Source of the DNA: Armigeres subalbatus
Lineage: Eukaryota > Arthropoda > Insecta > Diptera > Culicidae
Length of the DNA: 64,000 bases
Assembly (NCBI RefSeq): GCF_024139115.2
Contig: NC_085139.1
Coordinates: 15,161,533 to 15,225,532 of the forward strand
Direction of reading: 5' to 3'
This document shows positions 11,250 to 25,364 of the stretch, piece after piece. A program made the translations under genes and the position numbers. Every line of letters begins with the position of its first letter. Position 1 is the first letter of the stretch. Below the pieces are notes generated by a model, which was not told the origin of the DNA, did not search any database, and was given only the letters and a program-made list of their open reading frames with translations.

Positions 11250-11475
11250 TTCGATATAACGTACAATTCGATATAACGTACAAACTTGAAATCGATATGT
11301 ACGTTATATCGAAGTTTACCTGAAGCTAGATTGTTTGTACATCACTAGATGTCGACAGAAACTAACCATGTACTAAAACCCAAGTAATTCGGTTGAAATG
11401 CGCTCGAGTAATGAACGTTGCTGACGGGAATAGGGGGTGCTGCCCAAATGGTTCTCTACCCTACCATGTATAATG
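11250..11475 (-). repeat. Right inverted arm with pogo/Tigger-like end
   Basis: GTACGTTATATCGAAG followed by TTTACCTG (ending 11,322) is the reverse complement of the left end at 992-1015. Direct CGATATAACGTAC copies lie just inside, at 11,251-11,283. After a 61-base stretch with no left-arm counterpart, 11,384-11,475 (with GGTGCTGCCCAAATG) pairs with 898-990. No TA follows the CCTG here, unlike on the left. So either the right boundary has been altered or the arms are not a simple terminal repeat. Confidence 0.5.
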
Positions 11476-11479
11476 GCAG

Positions 11480-13260
11480 GAATTGAATTATTGCGGTGCT
11501 ATGACTTGACTTAGCGCCTGCTTGAGGCAAGCGTATTTTGATATGTTTCCTTATTTCCTTATTCCATATCTTCTTATGCTTTTAGTTTGATCTCCGGAAG
11601 ATGGATTACTTTCAAAATATGATAATAAGTTAGGAGAATGTGTGTTGCCAGTCGATAAAGAACATAAAATGAAGCTATTTGTTGAACAAAACTAACAAGA
11701 CCAACGGATCGAACGCAAGGAAGTATTTTTCTAGTTTTATTAGTATACTATACCTATATTTTTGTATTTTATATGTGTTCAGCACAATAGAGTCTTTGAA
11801 TATCTCGAGTGAAAAATTAGAAAAGGTTTAGTAGACATATGTACTTTTTAGGAAATTTTTCAACTAACTAAGCTTAACTAACGATCCAGACAAAAAATTA
11901 ATGATGCTTTAGATAGCGAGTTGAAAAGGCCAAAATCCGCGTTATGTGATTAATATATTTTCCCTGAGTTAATTTAGCTTTTTTCCTGTTTACAAAAATA
12001 AATAAAAACTGTTTCAAACTGGGTTAAAAGACTATTATTCTTCCATTTACTTCCACTATTCACTTTTTATGTATCAACAAACAGATCAACTGCTCATATT
12101 GTGCATTTTCAATCTGCTAACATAACACGCAATGGGGCACTTGAATCGTGATACGCTGTGCTTAGTGGAATGATAATTTTGATCACACTCAATCTAAAGG
12201 TCTACTACCACAGGTTTCTTGGTGCCATTCAGTCAGTTAATTTTTAATATAGGCGGAAATTTGATGAAACTAGTTCAATCAAGTTTTGAATAGATGTGTC
12301 GAAGCGTATAGTCCTTTTAGAAATATCTGCCGCTTCCCTCCATACATTCTCAACATTAGTAATATTCCATTTATTTCACATAGGGAAACTGCTCCTTGAG
12401 TTCATTCCATGTACCCAAATCAATACCATTTGAAAACAAAGAGTTGGTGCGCGAATTGTTCTATTTCTCATTTTTGTGATTTTTTCAGCAGTGAGCACGC
12501 CGGATAACAACAAAATACGACACAAATTGAGCCTAAATTGCTTGTTTTGCAAATGTTATTTATATGGGAGCATTTTATTTATAGTGGAACAGATACCCTA
12601 CTTTGTTTTCTTTTGGTTTTCTATAAACAAATTTGAAATTTGAAAATAAATGCTTTGCATAGAACTATTTCTCTCTCCTTCAATTTTTATAGAACTAATA
12701 AAGTTCCTAAAATCAATACGTCTTTTATACGACGAATGAATGAGCAATAGCACTAGAGTCCTCCAAAAATTTATTCTCATTATGTATTCAATGTATTCAA
12801 TGTCACTATTAAAGATGAAAATGGCTTCATCAGTGCTAGGATTGCTCACTTGGGGTAATTGATATATAAACATTCATCTTAAATGTAATAATTGTGAAGT
12901 GAATACGATACAAGGTTTTTCATTTCATCTATCACAGGCTATTTATTTGATAGTTTAATGGTAACTTTTTAGTTTTAAATTTACAATAGAACCACCACAG
13001 AAAAGGTCAAGTAAATGTATTTTGAGTAACTTTCTTTGTAGTAGCCAGACTTCGTTTATTTTTTTTAGACTGTTTTTCACAACATCTATGGACTTTCTAT
13101 ATATATTCGATACACAAAACATTTTTCTTCTAGTAAATAGAATAAATTGATAGGATTTCAACATGCTTCTCTTTTTTTTGCATTTAAAAATTCATTGAAT
13201 AGTTCGTCATAATAGGTGACGACTTATGTTAGCATTAATATACCGGTTAAATAATTAAAA
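11480..13260. other. AT-rich sequence without a recognisable gene
   Basis: Open frames are short (91 codons or fewer), AT-driven and without domains. I see no tandem array, terminal inverted repeat or LINE tail. Confidence 0.45.
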
Positions 13261-13262
13261 GC

Positions 13263-13434
13263 AACCGTCTAAGACGAATTAAGTACTCTCCATTTAATTC
13301 CACCAAGTAATTTTCGATATCTTTGCAGATACGTATTTCGACCACAACTGTGTGGTCGTCTTCAGTGTCTCGTACTTGACTCGACTCGACTTGGTGGAAT
13401 TAAATGGAGAGTACTTAATTCGTCTTAGACGGTT
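13263..13434 (-). repeat. Hairpin-repeat copy with perfect 46-bp inverted arms
   Basis: Two perfectly complementary 46-base arms (13,263-13,308 and 13,389-13,434, outer ends AACCGTCTAAGACG and CGTCTTAGACGGTT) enclose an 80-base core. Read on the minus strand, the core has CTGAAGA, one unpaired base, a stem closed by GACCAC/GTGGTC, then GAAA and a short TACGTA palindrome. This is a hammerhead-like arrangement. The core is shared with copies at 14.7, 27.2, 34.3 and 37.6 kb, but those lack the symmetric arms. Confidence 0.75.
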
Positions 13435-14680
13435 GAATACATTCCACTAAAAGAGCTAAATATATTTTTCCAATTAATAGCATTTTTTTCATATTATCAA
13501 AGTTGCATGGATCGCATCACTTACCAAGGTAAATCCTGATCCGTGTAACTACCTCGCCCACTAATAAGATTCCCTCCTGTGGCAACTGTGGAGATGCAGA
13601 GGTGATCTCGGTCTCTAGTAACAACAGATGTCACACCAACTATTCCTTCTCTTCCCAGATGACCGTAAGGACGTGGCCGGGGCCTTTATTGAACCTTTAA
13701 TTACTGAACTCTCAATCTGTGCACATTGAGGTTGGAAAGCTCCAGCTATTGGTTCCCAGTACAATTTCGATTGTTCTGGTCAATCACGGAGTAGTAACTA
13801 CAAATTGTGCGGTCATCAAGCTCAAGCTCAAATTGAATATTCAAAAAGTCTAACTTTTAAGCAAACATCACAATATTAAAATAAAAACAAGTCACGATTG
13901 CGTGAGGATGCGTGAAAAGTTTTTTGTGGAGCTTATTAAGAAAACTCCATTTTTTACAGTGCTGACAATTTTGTTGCTTGAACGTGTTTAGAACCTAATC
14001 AAAAGTTATATAAATCAGGCCGTTACAAATATTAAATTACCATTCTGTCCTACTGGTTTCAAAATAGCCAAGGGGGGGGGGGGGATATTTAAAACTAAAT
14101 ATTAAAATGAAAAAAAATTTGGTCAGTCGTTTGGGTATTGATGTCGTCCTTCAAGGAATCTACATGGAAAACCTGAATATTTTTTTTTACTATTTATTCT
14201 TGACTGCTGTCGAATGTTAAGGTTCCGGAAGACTCTCTGTGACCGTAATAGTGACCATAGTTCAATCAATCGTAAAGTGGGTGTTAAACCTATTGTTTTA
14301 AACAGAAAAAACTTTTAAATAAGCTACTCTCAGATATTTCTTTTTTCAATTGGCTCCCCCAACCCGATCCCGGGGGTCCCTAAAACCCAAATAGCAATGA
14401 AAAATAACACGAATTCATATAAGTGAAAGAAACCTAGCTTTGCCTGGGTGTTTGTGTTGCAAATGTCATGTACTGAACTATGAACATGAACATGAACAGA
14501 ACAACATGAAAGCTATTGATTGCAGTATTCAAATTAATTCATGAAAAAAAAAAATGTTACTTAGGTCCTTTTGAAAAGTTAAGCGAAAATGATGAACGAT
14601 GGAACATGTTTTAAGTGAGACGTCTGATTCTCTGTGCTGCAAGCATTTTGAAAATTCAACGACAACAACAACAACGAAAA
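13435..14680. other. Unassigned AT-rich sequence with a G run
   Basis: No gene or array seen. A run of G residues near 14,071-14,083 and several A/T runs are the only notable features. Confidence 0.4.
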
Positions 14681-14838
14681 GTCGAGTCAAGTACGAGACA
14701 TTGGATACGACCTTACTGTTGAGGTCGAAATACGTTTCTGTCAAGGTACAATTAAGTGGTGGAATTAAATGGAATTGTACAAACTCGTCTTATGACAAGT
14801 GAAGACATTCAACTAAAAAGCTCAAAATAATTTTCTTA
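14681..14838 (+). repeat. Hairpin-repeat copy (diverged core)
   Basis: About 158 bp, from GTCGAGTCAAGTACGAGACA to AAATAATTTTCTTA, matching the reverse complement of 37,536-37,695 end to end. The conserved CTGAAGA is changed to TTGGATA here, while the following stem GACCT...AGGTC and GAAA are kept. So the core motif has decayed but the hairpin has not. Confidence 0.75.
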
Positions 14839-15855
14839 AATACTTGATTTACAAGATTTAAACTGAACTGTCATGTCATTCGAACGATCTTTTGGTAACG
14901 ACTGTATATGAAATAATCTAATTTTGTTCGGAAACCGTCAAATTATCACACAAATCTCCCAATTTTTAGCCTCGTACTTTGGAGAAGCACAAACCATTTC
15001 ATATCAACTATAAATTATGTATCTTCGAAAACCAAATGCATAAAATTACACACCAAGATGCAGGAAACGTCCGCTCCGTAGGGAATTCTGATGTACCGAA
15101 GCATCTTCGTTCTCGAGCGACAACCGGCTCTTTCCATCCCAAGTAGAAAGCCAAAAATCCACCCGTCTCTTCCGTTTTGGTGGCTTACGTGCATTGTGCA
15201 AACTGCTTCCGCCGTAACGACCCCGTAGAGCGCGTGAGATGCTATTTTGCCTTGCAGCAGAAACAGCAGCAGCCTTGCCAAAAACCATGCCACGAAATAC
15301 CTCCTTCCATCGAGCACGCGATCCGGGGCGGGGCGGTACCTTTCTATTATTTTTTCCCTATTTTATACATTTAATATCTGAGCGCATTTTTATGCTAGAT
15401 ATCGCGCGCTGATGCTACTTTCAACATATTCTCGCCATGCACCGCACCGAAAAACACCCAGCGAAGAGCTTTCCGATGTCGGGATCTTTGATGATGGAAC
15501 CGGCGAACGACCGTATACGAAAATTTCACCCCGTTATCAATTTACTATCAGCAGAAGTATGAAAATAATAAATAATGTGTGTTATATTAAAAATCCAAAC
15601 AGAAGGCAGCTTCCATCTATGCGAATCCCATGACACGAACAACGAGCCGGCAGCGTTGTCGAAGGATGCTCTCTTTGTTCGTTCGACTAGTTCGCGCACA
15701 GTGATCCGAAAATAGCTAAAATGTGCAATTTGATTCTGAATTCATACAAATTCGAGTTTCGGCTTAGTGTTGCATTTGCATTAGTTCTTCTTAAAGTAGA
15801 ACAAACCATACATTCACGTTTATAATTTAGTTCTGCAACTGATTGATGTTTTGGA
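14839..15855. other. Mixed unique sequence, no supported gene
   Basis: More GC-rich between 15,060 and 15,340. Open frames of 60-100 codons occur on both strands there but show no domain. Nothing else stands out before satellite A. Confidence 0.4.
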
Positions 15856-18800
15856 ATTTGTCTGAATCGATTTGGCTGGATTTGACTGGATTTGACTGAC
15901 CGGATTGGATTTGGACTGGATTCATTGACCTGGATTGACTTGACTGGATTTGATTGGATTTGGATTGACTGGATTGGATTTGATTGGATTTGGATTGATT
16001 TGGATTGACTGACTCTGATTTGATTGATTTGGATTGACTGGACTGATTTGGATTTGGATTGACTTGATTTGACTGACTTGACCTGGACTGGATTTGACTG
16101 GATTTTGACTGGACTGGACTGGATCGACTGATCTGATTTGGACTGGACCTGGATCTGATCTGGACTGGATCTGGACTGACCTGACTGACCTGGACTGGAT
16201 CTGGACTGACCTGGACTGGATCTGACTGACTTGGACTGACCTGGACTGGACTTGACTGATCTGGACTGGACTGACTGATCTGGACTGGACTGGATCTGGA
16301 CTGGATCGATCGGACTGACCTGGACTGGATCTGGACTGATCTGGACTGGATCTGGACTGGATCTGACTGACCTGACTGGACTTGACTGATCTGGACTGGA
16401 TCTGGACTGACCTGGACTGACTTGGACTGATCTGACTGGATCAGACCGACTGGGACTGATCTGACTGGATTGACCGATCTGGACTGGATCTGACTGGATC
16501 TGGACCGATCTGGACTGGATCTGGACTGACTTGGACTGACTTGACTGATCTGGACTGGATCTGGACTGACCGATCTGGACCGGACCTTGACCGACCTGGA
16601 CCGGATCTGACCTGGCCTGACTGGATCTGGACTGGATCTGGACTGGATCTGGACCGACTTGGACTGATCTGGACTGACCTGGACTGACTTGGACCTGATC
16701 TGGACTGGACTGACCTGGACTGGATCTTGGACTGATCTGGACTGGATCTGGACTGGATCTGACTGACCTGGACTTGGACTGATCTTGGACTGACCTGGAC
16801 TGACTTGGACTGGATCTGACTGACCTGGACTGACCTGGACTGGATCTGACTGGATCTGGACTGACTGGATCTGACTGGACTGATCTGGACTGACTGGACT
16901 GACCTGGACTGACCTGACTGCACCTGGACTGGATCTGGACCGACCTGGACTGACCTGGACTGGATCTGGACTGACCTGGACTGGATCTGGACTGGACTGG
17001 ACCGACCTGACTGACCTGACTGGACCGCACCTGACTGGACCTGGACCGGATCTGGACTGGATCTGGACTGGATCTGGACCGACCTGGACTGACCTGACTG
17101 ACCTGACTGGATCTGACCGGATCTGACCTGGACCTGACTGGATCTGGACTGACCTGACCGACCTGGACTGGACCTGACTGGACCTGACTGACCTGGACTG
17201 GATCTGACTGGACTGACTGGACTGGACTGGACTGGACTGGATCTGACCTTGATCTGACTGGATCTGGACTGGATCTGACTGATCTGATTGACTGACTGGA
17301 TCTGGACTGGATCTGGACTGACCTGGACTGACCTGGACTGATTTGACTGACTGACTGGACTGACTGACCTGGACCTGGACTGGACTGACCTGACTGACCT
17401 GGACTGATCTGGACTGGACCTGGACTGGATCTGGACTGACCTGGACTGGACTGACTGACTGACCTGACTGATCTGGATCTGGACTGACCTGGACCTGGAT
17501 CTGACTGGATCGGACCTGACTCTGGACTGGACTTGACTGGACCTGACTGGATTCGACTGACTGGACTGACCTGGATTGATCTGGACTGACCTGATTTGGA
17601 CTGACTGACTGGATCTGGACCTGGATTGGACTGACTGATCTGACTGACCTGGACTGGATCTGACCGACCTGACTGGATCTGACTTGGATCTGGACCGGAT
17701 CTGGACTGACCTGGACTGACTTGGACCTGACCTGGACCGATCTGGACCGGACTTTGGACTGATCTGGACCGGGACCTGGACTGATCTGACTGATCTTGGA
17801 CTGGATCTGGACCGATCTGGACTGGACCTGACTGACTGGACTGATCTGACTGGATTTGACTGGATCTGACCTGGACTGACCTGGACTGATCTGGACTGAC
17901 CTGGACTGGATTTGACCTGACCTGGATTGATTTGACTGGATTTGGACTGGATCTGGACTGATCTGGATCGGACCTTGACCTGGACTGGATCTGGACCTGA
18001 CTGGATTTGACTGGATTTGACTGGATCTGACTGATTGGGACTGACTGGATCTGACTGACCTGGACTGATCTGGACTGACTTGGACTGGATCTGACCTGGA
18101 CCTGACTGGATCTGACTGGATCTGGACTGGATCTGACCGATCTGGATTTGGACTGGACTGACTGGACTTGGACTGGATCTGGACCGATCTTGACCGATCT
18201 GACTGACCTGGATTGGACTGACTTGACTGGACTTGACTGATCAGACTGACCTGACTGATCTGACTGATTTGGACTGACCTGGACTGGATCTGACTGGATC
18301 TGGACTTGACTGGACCTGGACTGATCTGGACTGACCTGACTGGACTGACCGACTGGACTGACCTGGATCTGACTGACTGACTGGATCTGGACCGACCTTG
18401 ACTGACCTGACCGATCTGGACTGGATCTGGACTGGATCTGGACCGATCTGGACTGACTGGACTGGACCTGGACTGGACCTGACCTGGATCTGACTGGATC
18501 GACTGGATCTGACTGACCTGGACTGGATCTGGACTGGATCTTGACTGACCTGGACTGGATCTGACTGGATCTGGACTGACCTGGACTGACCTGGACTGGA
18601 CCTGGACTGGATCTGGACTGATCTGGACTGACTGGACTGGATCTGGACTGACCTGACTGGATCTTGACCTGATCTGGACTGGACCCTGACTGGATCTGGA
18701 CTGACCTGGACTGACCTGGACTGGATCTGGACTGACCTGGACTGGACCTGGACCTGGACTGGACTGACCTGACTGGACCTTGGACTGGATCTGACTGGAT

Positions 18801-21800
18801 CTGGACTGACCTGGACTGATCTGGACTCGATCTGACTGACCTGGACTGACCTGGACTGGACCTGGACTGGACCTGGACTGGATCTGGACTGACCTGGACT
18901 GACCTGGACTGGATCTGGACTGATCTGGACTGGATCTGGACTGACTGACTGACCTGGACTGGACTGGATCTGACTGGACCTGACCGATCTGGACTGATCT
19001 GATCTGGACTGGATCTGGACTGACCTGACTGGATCTGGACTGACCTGGACTGATCTGGACTGGATCTGGACTGACCTGGACTGGATCTGACTGACTGGAC
19101 TGACTCTGGACTGATCTTGACTGGATCTGACTGGACTGGACTGGATCTGATCTGGATCTGACCTGGACTGATCTGGACTGACCTGGACTGACTTGACTGG
19201 ACCTGGACTGATCTGGACTGATCTGGACTGACCTGGATCGACCTGGACTGGACTTGGACTGGATCTGACTGGACCTGGACTGACCTGGACCTGACTGGAC
19301 CTGGACTGACTGACTGACCGACCTGGACTGACCTTGGACTGGATCTGGACTGATCTGGACTGGACCTGACTGGATCTGACTGGATCTGACTGACCTGGAC
19401 TGACCTGGACTGACTTGGACTGGATCTGACCTGACTGGATCGGACCTTGGACTAAACCTGATCAACCTGACTGGACCTGGACTGACCTGGACTGGACCTG
19501 GACTGACCCTGACTGACTGGACTGGACCTGACTGACCTGGACTGACCTGGACCTGATCTGGACCGATCTGGACTGATCTGGACTGACCTGACTGATCCTG
19601 GACTGGATCTGGACTGACTTTGGATCGACCTGACCTGGATCGACCTGACTGACCTGGATCTGACTGGATCTGGACTCGACTGGACTGACTTGACCGACTG
19701 ACTGGACTGACTGACCTGACCTGGACTGGACTGACCTGGATCTGGATCTGGACTGGACCTGGACTGATCTGGACCGAATTTGACTGGATCTGGACCTGAT
19801 CTGACCGACTGACCTGACCGATCTGGACTGGATCTGGACTGACTTGGACTGGATCTGGACTGGACCTGGACTGGACTTGACTGATCTGGACTGACTGGAC
19901 TGGACCTGGACTGGACTGGACTGACCTGACCTGACCTGGACTGGATCTGGACTGGATCTGGACTGACCTGGACTGGATCTGACTGACCTGACCTGACCTG
20001 ACTGGATCTGGACTGACCGATCTGGACCTGGACTGGATCTGGACCGACCTGGACTGGATCTGACCTGGACTGACCGATCTGGACTGACCTGGACTGGATC
20101 TGACTGACCTGGACTGGACTTGGACTGACCTGGACTGGATCTGGACTGGACCTGACTGACCTGGACTGGATCTGACCTGGACTGACCTGGACTGGATCTG
20201 GACTGGATCTGGACTGACTTGACCGATCTGGACTGACTTGGACTGACCTGGACTGACTGGACTGGACCTGACTGGATCTGGACTGGATCTGGACTGATCT
20301 GGACTGACCTGACTGACCTGGACTGACCTGGACCTGGACCTGGACTGATCTTTGGACTGGACCTGGGACTGACCTGGACTGACCTGGACTGGACCGACCT
20401 GACCTGGATCTGGACCTGGATCTGACTGGACTGACCTGGACTGACCTTGACTGGATCTGGACTGGACTGGACTGGATCTGGACTGATCTGGACTGACTGG
20501 ACTGACCTGACTGGACCTGGACTGACTGATCTGGACTGGACCTGACTGATCTGGACCGATCTTGACTGACCTGGACTGGACTCTGACCTGACTTGGACTG
20601 ACTGGGACTGACTGGATCTTGGACTGGATCTGGACTGACCTGACTGGACTGGATCGATCTGGACTGGATCTGACTGACCTGGACTGACCTGGACTGGACT
20701 GACTGACCTGGACCGACCTGGACTGGATCTGGACTGGACCTGACTGACCTGACCGACCTGGACTGGATCTGGACTGACCTGGACTGACCTGGACTGATCT
20801 GGACTGGACTGGACCTGGACCGACTGACCTGACCTGGATCTGACTGACTTGGACTGGATCTGGACTGGATCTGGACTGACCTGGACTGACCGACCTGGAC
20901 TGGATCTGACCGATCTGACTGGATCTGGACTGACTTGGACTGACCTGACTGGATCTGACTGGATCTGGACTGACCTGGACTGGATCTGACTGACCTGACT
21001 GGATCTTGGACTGACCTGACTGGACCTGGACTGATCTGGACTGACTCTGACTGACCTGGACTGGATCTTGGACTGATCTGACTGGATCTGGACTGACCTG
21101 GACTGATCTGGACTGGATCTGGACTGACCTGGACTGGATCTGACTGACCTGGACCGATCTGGACTGACCTGGACTGGATCTGGACTGGATCTGACCGATC
21201 TGGACTGGACCTGGACTGACCTGGACTGGATCTGACTGATCAACTGACCTGGACTGGATCTGGACTGACCTGACTGACCTGGACTGGATCTGGACTGACC
21301 TGGACTGATCTGGACTGGATCTGGACTGACCTGGACTGACCTGACCTGACCTGGATCTGACCTGACTGGATCTGACTGACCTGGACTGAACCTGGACTGG
21401 ATCTGGACTGACCTGGACTGGATCTGGACTGGATCTGGACTGACCTGGACCGGATCTGACCGACTGGATCTGGACTGACCTGACTGGACCTGGACTGATC
21501 TGGACTGGATCTGGACTGGACCTGGACTGGATCTGGACTGGATCTGGACTGATCTGACTGGATCTGGACTGACCTGACTGACCTGGACTGGATCTGGACT
21601 GGATCTGACTGGACTTGACTGATCTGGATCTGGACTGGATCTGGACTGGACCTGGACCGACCTGACTGACCTGACTGACCTGGACTGGACCTGACTGGAT
21701 CTGACCGACCTGGACTGACTGGATCTTGACCTGATCTGACTGACTTGGACTGGATCTGGACTGACCTGGACTGACTCTGGACTGACCTGACTGGATCTGA

Positions 21801-23490
21801 CTGATCTGGACCGACTGGATCTGGACTGGATCTGGACTGACTGGACCTGGACTGGACTGATCGGACTGACTGGACCGATCTGGACTGGACCTGGACTGAC
21901 CTGACCTGGATCTGGATCTGGACTGATCTGACCGATCTGGACTGACCTGACTGGATCTGGACTGGACTGACCGACCTGGACTGACTTGACCTGACCTGGA
22001 CTGACTGGATCTGACCTGACCTGGACTGACCTGGACTGGATCTGGACTGACCTGGACTGACCTGGACTGACCTGGACTGGACTCCACCTGATCGACTGAT
22101 CTGACTGGACTCTGGACTGATCTGGACCTGGACTGATCTGGACCGACCTGGACTGACCTGGACTGGATCTGGACTGACCTGGACTGACCTGGACTGACCT
22201 GACTGACTGGACTGGACCTGGACTGACTGACTGACTGACTGGATCTGGACCTGGACTGGACTGACTGGACTGACCTGGACTGACCTTGGACCGATCTGGA
22301 CCTGGACTGACTGGACTGACCTGACTGGATCTGACCTGGACCTTGGACCGACTGGACTGGACCTGACTGACCTGACCGATCTGGACTGATCTGGACTGAC
22401 CTGGATCGACTTGACTGGACCTGACCGACCTGGACTGACTGACTGGATCTGGACTGACTGGATTGACTTGACTGATGACCTGGACTGATCTTGACTGGAC
22501 TGACTGATCTGGATTTGACTGGATCTTGACTGATCTGGACTGACCTGGACTGGATCTGGACGACTGGACCTGGATCTGACTGGATCGGATCTGACTGACC
22601 TGGACTGACCTGGACTGATTGACTGGGATTTGACTGATCTGGACTGGATCTTGGACTGACCTGGACTGGATCTGGACTGATCTGGACCGATCTGGACTGG
22701 ACCTGGACTGGACCTGGACTGACTGACCGGACTGACTCTGGACCGATCTGGACTGGACTTGGACTGACCTGGACTGATCTGGACTGGATCTGGACTGGAT
22801 CTGACTGGATTGGACTGGATCTGACCGATCTGGACTGACCGATGACCTGGACTGGATCTGGACTGGATCTGACTGATCTGATTGACTGACCGATCGGACT
22901 GACCTGGACTGGACCTGGACTGACCTTGACTGGACTGGATCTTGGATCCGACTGGATCTGGACTGACTCCGACTGACCTGGATCGACTGACTGGACCGAC
23001 TGGATCTGACTGACTTGACTGGACTTGACTGGATCTGGACTGACCTGGACTGATTTGGACTGGATTTGACTGATCTTGGACTGGATCTGGACTGGATCTG
23101 GACTGATCTGACTGACTGGACTGGACCTGACTGGATCTGGACTGATCTGACTGGATCTTGACCTGGATTTCTGGACTGATCTGACTGGATCTGACTGGAC
23201 CTGGATCCGATTTGACTGGATCTGACTGGATCTGGATGACTGGACTGGATCTGGACTGATCTGACTGATCTGGACTGGATCTGGATTGACTGGACTGGAC
23301 TGGACTGACTGGACTGGATCTGACTGGATTTGGACTGGATCTTGGATTGATCTGGACTGGATTTGATTGATTTGGATTGGATTTGGATCTGACTGATTTG
23401 GACTGGATCTGACTGGATTTGATTGGACTTGATTGACTGATTGGACTGGATTGACTGAATTTGGATTGGATTTGGATTGGGTTTGGAAAC
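15856..23490. repeat. Satellite A: 7.6-kb array of 10/11-nt CTGGACTG units
   Basis: Unbroken mix of 11-nt (TGGATCTGGAC) and 10-nt (TGACCTGGAC) modules with occasional TTG variants. Both edges (to about 16,100 and from about 23,150) are T-rich (GGATTTGGATTGA), while the centre is C-rich (CTGGACTGACC). The plus strand is full of TGA. The minus strand almost lacks TAA, TAG and TGA because TTA, CTA and TCA are nearly absent from the plus strand. All three minus frames are therefore open for long stretches, one for about 2,550 codons. I read this as a composition effect and not a protein. Confidence 0.95.
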
Positions 23491-25364
23491 TATTATTCAA
23501 ACATTTTTTATTTTATACTTCGTTCGCAAATACGCTTTTTTCGCAAAATTGGCTGATTGTTAAAAAGAAAAAAAGACGACACTTTATTTGAGGTTGACAT
23601 TGTTCCTTGATGTGGTCCTCTTAGATCACCGTGCCTTCGAGCCAAAATATTTGAGGACCGCGGTAACAGTGATGGCAGCGGCCGGCAGCAGTCGAGAGAC
23701 TTACGGGAGCCAATTTTCCGGAAGCCACCGCACGCGGAAGGATCCGATGCACCATTGTGTGAAATTGGCAAAACAGCAGCACCGTCGTCGTCGTCGCCGT
23801 ATATTCGTTGTACAGATTCGAAGATTAAACGTTAGATCGTGTGAATATAGGACGAACGATTCGGATGCCGCTCTAGCTGGATATTTGCGGCGGAAAGCTC
23901 GTTTCATGTTATGCACATTGCACGGGGGAGCTTAGATGGGAATATCAAAATTCATAAATTGCTGAAGGAGCGCGATGTTCCATCGGAATTGGATGTGGCG
24001 GTATCTTAGATCTGTGGTTATAAGAGTCTTTAGTTTGATTTATTGTGTTCTTTGTATGATTTTCTTTTACTTTTTCCAAGTTTTAACAAGAAATTGAATT
24101 TTTGAAATTGACCTGTCTATTAATCTTTACAGACAGCTTTCAAAATTGTTGAATCCCCTGCCAACCCTCTGGTGTATCATTCTTGATTCCAATTATTAAA
24201 ACCTCGTACTCGACACTGCAGTACAAATAATTCTTCTCAATCGCCCAGCTGCGACGCATCCCATTTTCTTCTCGAACTATGTGCTTCTCACATCACTTAC
24301 CATAATTCATTGGACCCCCCCCCTTTTCTTCGGGTAAATCGACCACAAGGAGCGATGTGCAAGAAACGTGCGGTCAGACCGGCATGAATAAGAATTGAGC
24401 TAACCAACGAAAAAAAAAACGGAATAACTTAGTACGCAGCCATTTGTCCAAAGTCCGAAAACATACCAACCCCAAAGCCGGGCGCTCGAGGAGGATGGCC
24501 CTCCCGGGAGCTGGGAGACTACAACTGGAAAATATTTCACGGAACGCCATAAATTGTGCGACGAGCCCGCACGTTGCGCATAGTCGTAATACGTAAACTA
24601 TATTTTATTATTTTTTATGTTAATTCTAGATTTTCCCGAAATCATCTTTTCCCACCGCACACTTATCGCACGCCAAGCGGCAAGCTTCCATTTGGCCTTT
24701 TTTTGTTTCTCCCCACGGCGATTTATCTACCGGGAGAAGGCTCACGAATTTCACGTTTCGCACTCACTCACATTCGGCAAGAACAAGGACGGGCCCCGCC
24801 CGGCCATGCCCGAAGGGGCACCAACAAGGTCCCAAGCTGCTGCAGGCGAAAATGGGCTATCGGGGAGGGAAAAAATGGCACTGCCAAGCGCCACGAGTCA
24901 AGCGACGGGCGAAATGAAATATCACATGAAATATGAAAATACCATAAATTAAAACTACACGCTATTCATCTTTGTTCGCTGGTCCGGATCCGGAATCGTC
25001 ACCGCAGCACCGCACACCAGAGAAGAAGGAATAATTTGAGAATTATAGTCCTCTGCGGCGACGATGGAGGAATGGGCGCAGGGCTGTTCGCAATGCAAGC
25101 GTTGGGGTGACAAAGGCGTGAAAAATCCACTTTCTTACGAATCACAACCTAAAGGGCTTGAAATCATCATATTTTCATGATTTGCATATTGTTTTGATGA
25201 CAAAAATAATGATTAGTGAAATTAGAGCCAAATTTATCCGGTTCTCATAAATCAATAGAAATAAACACAAATATGAAAATTTATTTGGTTGTATTTCAGT
25301 ATTTGCTAATCAGAATTTTAATGAAATTTAATCCTAATTGAAATTAGAATCCTAATTGATTTCA
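23491..25364. other. Unique sequence between satellites A and B
   Basis: GC-richer islands at 23,620-23,940 and 24,770-25,110, including GTCGTCGTCGTCG near 23,787. Open frames up to 126 codons occur but overlap each other on both strands and show no domain. A C run lies near 24,317. No gene is supported. Confidence 0.4.

Noticed and set aside
15827..23500. A 2,557-codon minus-strand open frame rich in SRSVQ/DPVQ
   Set aside because: It is satellite A translated. All three minus frames are stop-poor because TTA, CTA and TCA are nearly absent on the plus strand. Units of 10 and 11 nt shift the frame all the time, which no protein would tolerate.
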